A stretch of DNA of 6,881 nt from JAQWUY01 sp049615605 (GCA_049615605.1 JBMZFW010000051.1:1-6881), one strand, 5' to 3'; positions 1 through 5,836 are shown, counted from the stretch's first letter. The notes: generated by a model not told the origin, from the sequence alone. Made by a program: numbers and translations.

Positions 1-19
1 ATCCTGTTATCACCCACCA
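1..19 (+). tRNA. 3' end of a tRNA (partial; probably tRNA-Val)
   Basis: The first 19 bases fit the 3' end of a tRNA cut by the window edge. They read as the last T-loop bases (A58, T59, C60), the T-stem 3' half CTGTT, the acceptor 3' strand ATCACCC, the discriminator A, and an encoded CCA at 17-19. The matching 5' acceptor strand would be GGGTGAT, close to the GGGCGAT of alphaproteobacterial tRNA-Val. An intrinsic terminator follows five bases later, as expected for a tRNA transcript. The anticodon is outside the window, so the isotype is an inference from the acceptor stem only. Confidence 0.6.
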
Positions 20-23
20 TATT

Positions 24-56
24 AAAAGCCTTTGTATTAATTACAAAGGCTTTTTT
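24..56 (+). terminator. Rho-independent terminator after the tRNA
   Basis: A perfect 13-bp stem (24-36 AAAAGCCTTTGTA with 42-54 TACAAAGGCTTTT) closes a 5-nt loop and ends in a run of six T at 51-56. The GC core is AGCC/GGCT. A-runs on the 5' arm mean it could also work weakly on the other strand, but no minus-strand gene reads into it. It most likely ends the tRNA transcript and insulates the next gene. Confidence 0.85.
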
Positions 57-132
57 GATTCTTACTATATTTATTATAATCAATGTAAAAAAAAACTATT
101 TATTTACTAAAATATTCTAAAAAAGACTAATT

Positions 133-162
133 AAATACATTTAGTGGTTGACAAATGTATTT
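133..162. promoter_or_regulatory. 10-bp perfect inverted repeat around the -35 box (candidate operator)
   Basis: AAATACATTT at 133-142 is the exact reverse complement of AAATGTATTT at 153-162, with a 10-nt spacer. Half-site centres are 20 bp apart, about two turns of the helix, which is the geometry expected for a dimeric repressor or activator. Five of the six bases of the -35 hexamer TTGACA (148-153) lie in the spacer and the sixth is the first base of the right arm. A bound protein would therefore cover the polymerase site. The arms are AT-rich and there is no T-run of terminator type, so an operator is likelier than an RNA hairpin. The binding protein is unknown. Confidence 0.6.
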
Positions 163-176
163 TTTACTAATATATT
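148..176 (+). promoter_or_regulatory. Sigma-70 type promoter of the 188-aa gene
   Basis: A consensus -35 TTGACA (148-153) and -10 TATATT (171-176, five of six matches) are separated by the optimal 17 bp. The expected start site is about 182-184, giving a leader of roughly 33 nt before the ATG at 217. This is the best-matching promoter in the window. Confidence 0.8.
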
Positions 177-195
177 ACTAATATTCTACTAATAA
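166..195. repeat. Three 11-bp-phased ACTAATA repeats across the -10 and start site
   Basis: ACTAATAT (166-173), ACTAATAT (177-184) and ACTAATAA (188-195) begin exactly 11 bp apart, so they present the same face of the helix. They cover the -10 box and the expected start site, where a bound protein would block transcription. Looser relatives occur upstream (ACTAAAAT at 106, ACTAATTA at 126) but out of phase. Chance is possible in such AT-rich DNA, but seven-base identity at a constant 11-bp period over a promoter argues for an iterated binding site. Confidence 0.5.
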
Positions 196-204
196 AAACA
201 TTTG

Positions 205-210
205 AAGGAG
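205..210 (+). promoter_or_regulatory. Shine-Dalgarno that fixes the start of the 188-aa gene
   Basis: AAGGAG lies 6 nt upstream of the ATG at 217. The longer reading from TTG at 202 would place this motif inside the coding region and has no ribosome binding site of its own, so ATG 217 is preferred. Confidence 0.8.
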
Positions 211-216
211 TCTGTT

Positions 217-783
217 ATGATAGTAAAAAAAGAATACGAAGAGTTATATGAAGTTTTGATGAAATATAAAAATGATATTGAAGAAAAGGATTGGAATAAA
301 ATGGAAGAAATTATGACAGTGGATATTTTACCTGAGTATAGAGAGACTTATAAAATTTTACTCTCTCATAAAGAAGCATTGGGGGAAGAAGACTGGAATG
401 CAATGACTACTCTTATGTCTGGTAAAAAAATAAACCCAAGTGAAAACAAAGAAGAATTCATTAGTAAAGATACAAAAGTAACAAATGAAATTAATAAGGT
501 ACAAAGAAGAGTGCCTAAATGGAAAAATAATCCAAACCAATTTAATTCAAAGATATTACAGTCATTTTTTGATTTATATAACAATGGTCATAATGTTTAT
601 GAATACAATTTACAGGAACAATATGAAAATCAATACAATGGCGTAAAGTTTTACGGTAATTTTTCTCAAATGATAAACTTTGGTGAAAAAAATAGTGGTA
701 AGGTTTTTGATAGAATGCCTAACGGCGAAATTTTACTTTGGGATCCTGTTGCTAATTTTGTTAAAGACGTTTGGAATAACTAA
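217..783 (+). CDS. Uncharacterised 188-aa protein with two N-terminal repeats
   Basis: I do not recognise a named family. The N-terminal third holds two ungapped 27-residue copies, residues 7-33 and 41-67, with 11 identities; the shared pattern runs from a Y-x-E-x-Y start to a conserved E-x-D-W-N-x-M block. Both copies look helical and charged, like a small helical-hairpin repeat. A polar linker (about 70-98) leads to a C-terminal region (about 99-185) starting PKWKNNPNQFN and ending with K-V-F and L-W-D-P-V strands. Its helix-rich then strand-rich order could be a winged-helix-like fold, but that is a guess. There is no signal peptide or membrane segment, so it is probably cytoplasmic. It is monocistronic, with its own promoter, operator-like repeats and terminator, and lies directly downstream of a tRNA. 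All four of its arginines use AGA, while neighbouring genes mix CGN and AGA. That, plus the tRNA flank, hints at acquired DNA, but the sample is tiny and no integrase is in view. Confidence 0.85.
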   Translation: MIVKKEYEELYEVLMKYKNDIEEKDWNKMEEIMTVDILPEYRETYKILLSHKEALGEEDWNAMTTLMSGKKINPSENKEEFISKDTKVTNEINKVQRRVPKWKNNPNQFNSKILQSFFDLYNNGHNVYEYNLQEQYENQYNGVKFYGNFSQMINFGEKNSGKVFDRMPNGEILLWDPVANFVKDVWNN

Positions 784-809
784 TTCATTTTTTCCTTTCT
801 AATGATGTT

Positions 810-840
810 GGGGGGGGCTGTAAGTCCGCCCCTTTTTTTT
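810..840 (+). terminator. Rho-independent terminator of the 188-aa gene
   Basis: A GC-rich 10-position stem (810-819 with 823-832, loop GTA) is followed by eight T at 833-840. It has eight Watson-Crick pairs, one G-T wobble and one G-G mismatch. The 3' arm AGTCCGCCCC would pair perfectly with GGGGCGGACT, but the sequence shows a run of eight G then CT. The T-run is only on the plus strand, so it serves the upstream gene and not the minus-strand gene ending at 842. Confidence 0.85.
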
Positions 841-841
841 A

Positions 842-1234
842 TTACCCTAAATCCAATTCAAATCCCGTGATGTTTTTAAATTCCACTAGCGTATTAATAT
901 CGCCAGTTTCATTATTTGTTGCTTCAAGCATTGCAATTAATTCCAATTCTTTGTGGATTTCTTTGTCCAGTGTCATACTGTATTGGTCGGTGCCTTTGGT
1001 AAGGCTTTTTCGTAAAGTTCGCAAAGGCATAACAAAATCATTTACGAAATCTTGGCAAGTTTGCTTAACCCCCAATATATCAGTGTTGTTTGATTTTGAA
1101 TTAATATGTGCTTTCCAACCACACCACAGGGCAAATATAACATTGATATTATGGTCGTTTTGCAATGACAATAAGTATTGTTCGTTATTTTGATTTTTCC
1201 AAGTATTTAAGGAATATTGTTTAAATGTTGTCAT
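842..1234 (-). CDS. TIGR02444 / DUF2390 family protein
   Basis: This 130-aa soluble protein of unknown biochemical role matches my memory of the TIGR02444 (DUF2390) family. It has an N-terminal 'W...Q...YLLSLQN' helix, the signature hydrophobic block NVIFALWCGW (31-40; family pattern D-V-N-L-L-L-x-C-x-W), and PLRTLRKSL (70-78), matching the family's 'PLR.LRR.LK' segment. No signal peptide is seen and no catalytic residues are known. It diverges from the DUF465 gene across a 66-bp, almost purely A/T gap that must hold both start regions. I see no Shine-Dalgarno before its ATG. The gene ends just after the terminator of the 188-aa gene, which does not point its way. An overlapping plus-strand frame (867-1193) has no family signature and is judged a shadow. 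Family assignment is fairly confident; function is open. Confidence 0.8.
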   Translation of the reverse strand: MTTFKQYSLNTWKNQNNEQYLLSLQNDHNINVIFALWCGWKAHINSKSNNTDILGVKQTCQDFVNDFVMPLRTLRKSLTKGTDQYSMTLDKEIHKELELIAMLEATNNETGDINTLVEFKNITGFELDLG

Positions 1235-1300
1235 AATTTTATATATAAAGTATTATTTAATGTGTTATATTAATATATATCTTAATAAAAAAATTGTGAA

Positions 1301-1510
1301 ATGAAAAAAGAACAAGAACGATTATTATTAGAAGGCAAACTTCAAATCTTATTGGAAGAACACCGTGACTTGGACGAAGCAGTTCAACGAATGTCTGAAA
1401 GTGGTGCAACCGATATGTTGCGTTTACAACGAATTAAGAAAAGAAAGCTTGCCCTAAAAGACCAGATTTCCTTTATCCGCAGGCAATTAATTCCCGATAT
1501 ACTTGCTTAA
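1301..1510 (+). CDS. DUF465 / YdcH-family small protein
   Basis: This 69-aa, strongly charged, all-helical protein fits DUF465 (YdcH-like), a small family widespread in Proteobacteria with no firmly assigned function. Typical features are 'EEHRDLDEAV' (about 18-27), a short hinge, and 'LQRIKKRKLALKDQI' (about 42-56), which forms the second helix of an antiparallel hairpin. The length is normal for the family. The ATG at 1301 has no obvious Shine-Dalgarno. The stop TAA (1508-1510) overlaps the rpoH stop on the opposite strand by 4 bp, so the two genes converge with no space for a terminator between them. DUF465 genes are commonly single small transcription units, which fits this placement. Confidence 0.88.
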   Translation: MKKEQERLLLEGKLQILLEEHRDLDEAVQRMSESGATDMLRLQRIKKRKLALKDQISFIRRQLIPDILA

Positions 1511-2439
1511 TTTTTATTTTCAATCATTAAGGCTTCTTCTTCTTTTTGACTGGTAAGCCTTTGTATTTCTTTTTGTAATTTATTAAATGCTGATGCCTCA
1601 ATTTGACGAATTCGTTCAATTGATACATTGTGAATTTTTGATAATTCTTCTAATGTCTTTGGTTTTTCGGATAATCTTCGGTCTTTGATAATATCGCGTT
1701 CACGGTCTTTTAATACACTGAATGCAGATTCCAATAGAACTGTGCGATATTGCATTTCTTGACTTTCTTCGGATAATTTATCTGGTGTGTCGCTGTCATC
1801 TTCAATCCAGTCTTGCCATTCGCTTTCACCGTCTTCACCGCCAATGGTTGCATTAAGCGAAGAATCAACCCCAGCCATTCGGCGGTTCATTGATATTACT
1901 TCTTTTTCATTAACATTTAATTCATCGGCAATTAATTTTACATTATCGGGTGTAAGGTCGCCTTTTTCCAAAGCACCAATTTTTTCTTTTGTTGATTTTA
2001 ATTTAAAGAACAACTTTTTTTGGTCGTGTGTTGTACCCATTTTTACAATAGACCAGTTTTGCAAAATATATTCTTGGATTGTTGCTTTAATCCACCACGA
2101 AGCATAAGTTGAAAGTCTTGCCCCTTTATCAGGGTCAAACTTTTTTACCGCCATCATCATACCAATGTTGCCTTCGCTGATTAATTCTTCGTATGGTAAA
2201 CCGTACCCACGATAACCCACGGCAATCTTTGCCACAAGTCGCAGGTGTGAAGAAACCAATCTGTGGGCTGCCATTGTGTCGCCTTCGTTCATCCATTGTT
2301 TTGCCAGTTGGTATTCTTCTTTTTCTTCCAACATTGGAATTTGATTAATTTCTTGAAGATACTTTTTAAGGTTTCCCTCTGGCGTGACAGACGGGGAATG
2401 AATTGCCACATTAGTATTCGTTGTTATTATTTCATTCAT
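1507..2439 (-). CDS. rpoH: RNA polymerase sigma-32 factor (heat-shock sigma, RpoH)
   Basis: RpoH directs RNA polymerase to heat-shock promoters (chaperones, proteases). At 310 aa it has full family length and all regions in order. Region 1.2/2.1 starts near residue 24. Region 2.2-2.4 (about 62-135) carries LISEGNIGMMMAVKKFDP, STYASWWIKATIQEYIL and NWSIVKMGTT. The diagnostic RpoH box QKKLFFKL is at 140-147, region 3 follows, and the region 4.2 helix-turn-helix TLEELSKIHNVSIERIRQIE is at 262-281. The RpoH box separates it from RpoD and other group 2-3 sigmas, and the 'MGTT..QKKLFF' context is of alphaproteobacterial type. It starts 9 bp after the rluD stop and lacks its own Shine-Dalgarno, suggesting co-transcription and perhaps translational coupling with rluD; a further promoter inside rluD cannot be excluded. 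Its stop codon overlaps that of the converging DUF465 gene. No intrinsic terminator is visible at its end. Confidence 0.97.
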   Translation of the reverse strand: MNEIITTNTNVAIHSPSVTPEGNLKKYLQEINQIPMLEEKEEYQLAKQWMNEGDTMAAHRLVSSHLRLVAKIAVGYRGYGLPYEELISEGNIGMMMAVKKFDPDKGARLSTYASWWIKATIQEYILQNWSIVKMGTTHDQKKLFFKLKSTKEKIGALEKGDLTPDNVKLIADELNVNEKEVISMNRRMAGVDSSLNATIGGEDGESEWQDWIEDDSDTPDKLSEESQEMQYRTVLLESAFSVLKDRERDIIKDRRLSEKPKTLEELSKIHNVSIERIRQIEASAFNKLQKEIQRLTSQKEEEALMIENKN

Positions 2440-2448
2440 AACTATAAC

Positions 2449-3420
2449 TTAATGGTTTTCAAGGATTTTTTCAAGGTTTTGCATATCATTTGGTAATTCA
2501 GATTCAAATAACAGTTCTTCCCCTGTAATTGGGTGAACAAAGCCTAATGTGCTTGCGTGCAGGGCTTGGCGGTTAAATCCGCCGTCTAAAAAGTCTTTTA
2601 ATTCCGCCCATTCTTGGTTAATTACCTTTGGTGTTCTGCCATAAACAGGGTCGCCAATTAATGGATTTTTTAAATGATTCATATGTACGCGAATTTGATG
2701 GGTACGACCTGTTTCTAATTTACAAGTAATCTTACTTGCATACAACCTGTAATTTTCAACCATAGTATAATGTGTTGTTGCGGTTTTACCCGTGGGGTCA
2801 TTTATATCCATTACAGCCATTTTTTTACGATCGGATTTATGGCGACCAATTGGCATATCAACCGTACCATTCTTTGGTTGCGGAACACCCCAAGTATACG
2901 CCGTATACATTCGTTCAATATCATGGGTTTTAAATAAATCACATAAACCATTATGGGCGTTGTCCGATTTGGCAATTACCAATAAACCAGATGTATCTTT
3001 GTCAATGCGGTGAACGATACCGGGGCGTTTAACCCCACCAATACCCGATAAGCTGTCACCACAATGGTGTAATACGGCATTTACCACCGTACCATCTGGG
3101 TTGCCCGAAGCAGGGTGTACAACCATTCCAGATACTTTATCAATAATTAATAAGTGTTCGTCTTCAAACACGATATTTAATGGGATATCTTGCGGAATTA
3201 GTTCAAGGTTTTCAGGTTCGGGAATATTTACAATAATTTCCATACCTTCACGCACTTTTGACGAACCCCATTTACCCGATTGATTGTTTACAAGGATATT
3301 TTCTTGCTTAATCAATTCTTGGATACGGGAACGGGACATATCCTTGATAAGAACACTTAATGCTTTATCAAGCCTTAGTCCGTCAAATTCCTTAGATATA
3401 ATAAATTTTTGTTGTTCCAA
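2449..3420 (-). CDS. rluD: RluA-family 23S rRNA pseudouridine synthase (RluD type)
   Basis: This cytoplasmic enzyme isomerises uridine to pseudouridine. RluD acts on helix 69 of 23S rRNA in the large ribosomal subunit. At 323 aa it has the usual RluD length. An N-terminal S4 RNA-binding domain (about 13-60; LRLDKAL, SRSRIQELI, ILVNN) precedes the catalytic domain. The hallmark GIVHRIDKDTSGLLVIAK (134-151) contains the catalytic Asp140; family motif III is ETGRTHQIRVHM (236-247), and L-I-G-D-P-V-Y-G is at 254-261. The S4 domain favours RluD or RluC over RluA. The start is TTG: a stop codon lies in frame five codons upstream, the next ATG (residue 28) would cut the S4 domain, and AAGGA sits 9 nt before the TTG. 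It leads an rluD-rpoH pair, a neighbourhood I know from other Alphaproteobacteria. RluD rather than RluC is the best guess, not proven. Confidence 0.94.
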   Translation of the reverse strand: MEQQKFIISKEFDGLRLDKALSVLIKDMSRSRIQELIKQENILVNNQSGKWGSSKVREGMEIIVNIPEPENLELIPQDIPLNIVFEDEHLLIIDKVSGMVVHPASGNPDGTVVNAVLHHCGDSLSGIGGVKRPGIVHRIDKDTSGLLVIAKSDNAHNGLCDLFKTHDIERMYTAYTWGVPQPKNGTVDMPIGRHKSDRKKMAVMDINDPTGKTATTHYTMVENYRLYASKITCKLETGRTHQIRVHMNHLKNPLIGDPVYGRTPKVINQEWAELKDFLDGGFNRQALHASTLGFVHPITGEELLFESELPNDMQNLEKILENH

Positions 3421-3429
3421 TTTAAAAAA

Positions 3430-3434
3430 TCCTT
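3430..3434 (-). promoter_or_regulatory. Shine-Dalgarno supporting the TTG start of rluD
   Basis: On the minus strand this reads AAGGA, with 9 nt to the TTG start at 3420-3418. An in-frame TAA (3435-3433) overlaps it, excluding a longer protein. Confidence 0.6.
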
Positions 3435-3445
3435 AATTCATTAAA

Positions 3446-3462
3446 GTATATATGTTATATAC
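3446..3462. promoter_or_regulatory. 7-bp dyad between rluD and the small membrane gene (candidate operator)
   Basis: GTATATA (3446-3452) and TATATAC (3456-3462) form a perfect dyad with a 3-nt centre, in the 73-bp gap between two divergent genes. -10-like sequences for both directions lie in or next to it (TACAAT at 3460-3465 on plus; TATAAC and TATACT on minus), but no good -35 box is seen. It may be a shared control site, or simply AT-rich promoter sequence with chance symmetry. Confidence 0.3.
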
Positions 3463-3481
3463 AATAAAACACCAAATTTTT

Positions 3482-3487
3482 AAAGGA
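3482..3487 (+). promoter_or_regulatory. Shine-Dalgarno of the 38-aa membrane protein
   Basis: AAAGGA lies 6 nt before the ATG at 3494, an ideal arrangement. It is one of the three clear ribosome binding sites in the window and is the main reason to take the short frame seriously. Confidence 0.7.
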
Positions 3488-3493
3488 ATTATA

Positions 3494-3610
3494 ATGAATA
3501 AGAAAAAAGTAATGTTTTACGCAAAAATGGCAGTTGTCATTCAATCGGTAATAATTGCCGTAATGTTAATTGCGATTATCTTTAAAGCAATATACGAATT
3601 GTTAACTTAA
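3494..3610 (+). CDS. Small single-pass membrane protein, 38 aa, unknown function
   Basis: This short gene is not recognised by name. It runs from ATG 3494 to TAA 3608-3610. The protein starts MNKKKVMFYAKM, a lysine-rich stretch, and continues with an unbroken hydrophobic segment (about residues 13-31, A-V-V-I to I-I-F) before a short tail with K32 and E36. The positive-inside rule suggests the N-terminus faces the cytoplasm. It lacks a signal-peptidase motif, so an anchored mini-protein is more likely than a secreted one. Support for translation is the strong Shine-Dalgarno. The frame fills the gap between rluD and moaB exactly: its last base touches the moaB stop. It lies antisense to the surrounding minus-strand genes. 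Function unknown; small helices like this often bind a membrane complex, but nothing here identifies a partner. Confidence 0.65.
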   Translation: MNKKKVMFYAKMAVVIQSVIIAVMLIAIIFKAIYELLT

Positions 3611-4138
3611 TTATTTCTCATTAAGTCGTGGCATAATTTCAACGAAATTACACGGGGTGTGACGAATGTCTAGTTGGTATTGTAAAATATCATTCCAACC
3701 ATCTTTGACCGCACCTTTTGAACCAGGCAGGGCAAATATATAAACCCCATTATAAACCCCCGCAATCGCACGGGATTGAATTGTTGATGTGCCAATTTTT
3801 TCATAAGATAACATACGGAATAACTCCCCAAAGCCAGGGATTATTTTATCGCATAGTTTTTCAATTGCCTCTGGCGTCACATCACGCCCTGTAAGTCCAG
3901 TACCACCAGTTGAAATAATTGCATCAACTTCTGTATTTGCAATAATTGATTTAATTGTATCAATGATTTTATCCGCATCGTCCTTAACAATTGTTTTGTT
4001 AATTACACTGTGACCAGATTTTTCAATTAATTCCACCAATGTTTGCCCGCTAGTATCGGTTGCTTCATTACGGGTATCAGAAACTGTAATTACAGCAATA
4101 TTAATTGGTTTAAATTCAATGTTTTCATTAATTGGCAT
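3611..4138 (-). CDS. moaB: Molybdenum cofactor biosynthesis protein MoaB
   Basis: This is a MoaB/MogA-type molybdopterin-binding protein of the cytoplasmic molybdenum-cofactor pathway. MogA adenylylates molybdopterin; MoaB is its close relative, and in organisms lacking MogA it is thought to do the same step. At 175 aa it has normal MoaB length. The fold shows an N-terminal strand INIAVITVSDTR (13-23), the binding loop ISTGGTGLTGRDVTPEAI (75-92) with the family's GGTG and Asp86, the SRAIAG segment (122-127), and ALPGSKGAV (136-144). The N-terminal extension and the PRLNEK ending are typical of MoaB rather than MogA. It follows the lytic transglycosylase gene by 3 bp, so it is the last gene of a three-gene operon. 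No other molybdenum-cofactor gene is in the window, and its link to its operon partners is not obvious. Its stop codon abuts the end of the opposing small membrane gene. Confidence 0.93.
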   Translation of the reverse strand: MPINENIEFKPINIAVITVSDTRNEATDTSGQTLVELIEKSGHSVINKTIVKDDADKIIDTIKSIIANTEVDAIISTGGTGLTGRDVTPEAIEKLCDKIIPGFGELFRMLSYEKIGTSTIQSRAIAGVYNGVYIFALPGSKGAVKDGWNDILQYQLDIRHTPCNFVEIMPRLNEK

Positions 4139-4141
4139 ACC

Positions 4142-5836
4142 TTAATCCATACTTTCATACATTGGCCATTTGCCATCGGCTAGCATATCTAGTGACGGGG
4201 CATTGCCATTAAACTTTAAACGATAAATCCAGAAATTAGAAACAACTTTTTCAAGGAATAATCTTGTTTCACGACTTGGCATTGATTCAATAAATAATAG
4301 TGGATCTTTTTTATAATCAACCTTTTTACGCCATCTTTTAATATTACCCGGACCTGCATTATATGAAGCAACAGAATAGAATAAGTTATTTTTCTGTTCT
4401 TTTAATAAGAAACGAATATATGATTGCCCCAATGTCATTGATAATTCTGGACGGTAAAGATAGTTGCGTCTTGTACCATAAAAGCTGTTTGGTTTAACAC
4501 GGGTTTTACGTGCAACAAACCTTGCCGTATTTGGCATAAGTTGCATTAAGCCCCTTGCACCAACGCTTGATTTTGCATATGAACGGAATTGTGATTCTTG
4601 TCTTACAAAGGCAAGGACTAATGCTTTATCAATTACAAAGCCTTTTTTTGGTCTGTATGGAATGTCTGGGAATAAATAACCATAGCTTATACTTTCACCT
4701 TTGTTGATAAGGTGATAACCACTACGGTATTGTGCGTGTGGAAGGTTTAACCTTGCCCCCAACTTCATTAATGTTTCTTGGTATTCAAGTTTTACTTGTG
4801 GTTGAATGTATTTAAATTCACGGTCTGCTCTGTGGTGCATTCCAACTTCTACTAATGCTCTTGCGCGTTTAATAGCGGGGATTACACTAAATTCATCTAG
4901 GTCTGAATCAGTTGCTGAATTCGTTGAAAATGAAATAGCAGGGTCATTACCCATAGACTTTGCCGCCAATATCCCATAGAAAGTTGTGATGTGCTTGATT
5001 GCCTTTGCCCAATAACCTTGTGCTGACATTGAATTGCCAATCTTATCTTGTGCACGACCCGCCCAATAATAACCCGCAGAATTTAACCAAGTATCTTTTT
5101 CTTGTTGTTGTGCCATTCGCTCAAATAATGTTGATGCAAGTTCATATTTTTCTTCACGATATGCTTCCAGTCCCGCCCACCAGTTTGCTTCCCAAGATTC
5201 TTTTTTATTCATTTTGTATGCTTCTTGGGCAATTGTAATTGTGCGTTGTGGTTTATGATACCTGTAATAGCCCCTTGCAATGTGACTAAGTGCTTTTGCG
5301 TGTGCAGGCTTGCCCAATCTTTTACGGTTTTTGTTAAGATAGCTGTATGCGTCTGTCACATTACCTTTTTGCACAGAACGATATATTTTTCTTAAAATAG
5401 CATTTTCCGAAGACTTGAACTTTGATTTTGCTTTTTTAAATTTAAGATTTTGGCTGTCTGGTGATAAAAACCTTTTTGGAACCAGTTGACCTTTTGGTGG
5501 TGTTGGGTTTTTCCAACCACCAGATTTACGGCGTTTTGCCAATTTATATAATTGTTTTGAACCAGGGTGGTCGTTGTACTTTTTTAACCAGTTGTGTAAT
5601 TCAGGGTACGATGCACGATATTTTGTTGGGTGCATATATTTTTGAAATTCCACTTGTCCCATAAGTATTTTATTATCAATAGTTTTTATAATCTTATCAG
5701 CTTGTTTCCATTTACCTTCTTGTTGCAGGGCAAATACTTTACGGTATTTTTCGTTATCCGAAGAACTTAATATATCTGCTTTTGCAACATTGATAAATGT
5801 CAATAACAGTAAAAATGGTATTATTTTTTTAATCAT
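4142..5836 (-). CDS. Periplasmic soluble lytic murein transglycosylase (Slt70-like)
   Basis: This enzyme cuts the MurNAc-GlcNAc bond of peptidoglycan, forming 1,6-anhydroMurNAc, during wall growth and recycling. The 564-aa protein begins with a signal peptide (KK, then a hydrophobic run at 5-16, and an AKA site at 18-20). There is no lipobox cysteine, so a soluble periplasmic form is expected. Residues about 25-395 are helical, TPR-like repeats forming the Slt70 superhelix, with a basic, proline-containing linker at about 101-143. The C-terminal SLT domain (about 400-545) holds the catalytic Glu414 in FVRQESQF, then GARGLMQLMP (426-435), SYNAGPGNIKRW (491-502) and the family's ESMPSRETR (517-525). 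All expected active-site motifs are intact. The start codon overlaps the end of the upstream UDG-like gene in ATGATTAA and has no Shine-Dalgarno, pointing to translational coupling. moaB follows after 3 bp. Confidence 0.95.
   Translation of the reverse strand: MIKKIIPFLLLLTFINVAKADILSSSDNEKYRKVFALQQEGKWKQADKIIKTIDNKILMGQVEFQKYMHPTKYRASYPELHNWLKKYNDHPGSKQLYKLAKRRKSGGWKNPTPPKGQLVPKRFLSPDSQNLKFKKAKSKFKSSENAILRKIYRSVQKGNVTDAYSYLNKNRKRLGKPAHAKALSHIARGYYRYHKPQRTITIAQEAYKMNKKESWEANWWAGLEAYREEKYELASTLFERMAQQQEKDTWLNSAGYYWAGRAQDKIGNSMSAQGYWAKAIKHITTFYGILAAKSMGNDPAISFSTNSATDSDLDEFSVIPAIKRARALVEVGMHHRADREFKYIQPQVKLEYQETLMKLGARLNLPHAQYRSGYHLINKGESISYGYLFPDIPYRPKKGFVIDKALVLAFVRQESQFRSYAKSSVGARGLMQLMPNTARFVARKTRVKPNSFYGTRRNYLYRPELSMTLGQSYIRFLLKEQKNNLFYSVASYNAGPGNIKRWRKKVDYKKDPLLFIESMPSRETRLFLEKVVSNFWIYRLKFNGNAPSLDMLADGKWPMYESMD

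Noticed and set aside
133..162. Reading the 10-bp inverted repeat as a transcription terminator or recombination site
   Set aside because: It sits over a promoter, has no GC core or associated gene end, and no recombinase is present. An operator explains its position better.
166..195. Reading the ACTAATA repeats as replication iterons or a CRISPR array
   Set aside because: There is no replication protein or DnaA box nearby. The units are far too short and close for CRISPR, and they coincide with a promoter.
202..216. TTG start at 202 for the 188-aa gene
   Set aside because: AAGGAG at 205-210 would lie inside the coding region and no ribosome binding site precedes the TTG. ATG 217 has ideal spacing.
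358..584. Two minus-strand frames within the 188-aa gene
   Set aside because: They are rich in Phe, Cys and Ser, as expected opposite Lys/Glu-rich coding DNA. The plus strand has promoter, Shine-Dalgarno and terminator.
1..783. Calling the left end an integrated mobile element
   Set aside because: Only a tRNA 3' end and one orphan gene are visible. No integrase, attachment repeat or phage gene is present, so it stays a hypothesis.
867..1193. 108-codon plus-strand frame opposite the DUF2390 gene
   Set aside because: It has no family motif and a serine/leucine/phenylalanine-heavy composition typical of antisense shadows, while the minus-strand frame shows the TIGR02444 signature.
1787..2107. 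Plus-strand frame opposite rpoH
   Set aside because: It is antisense to highly conserved sigma regions and has no recognisable domain.
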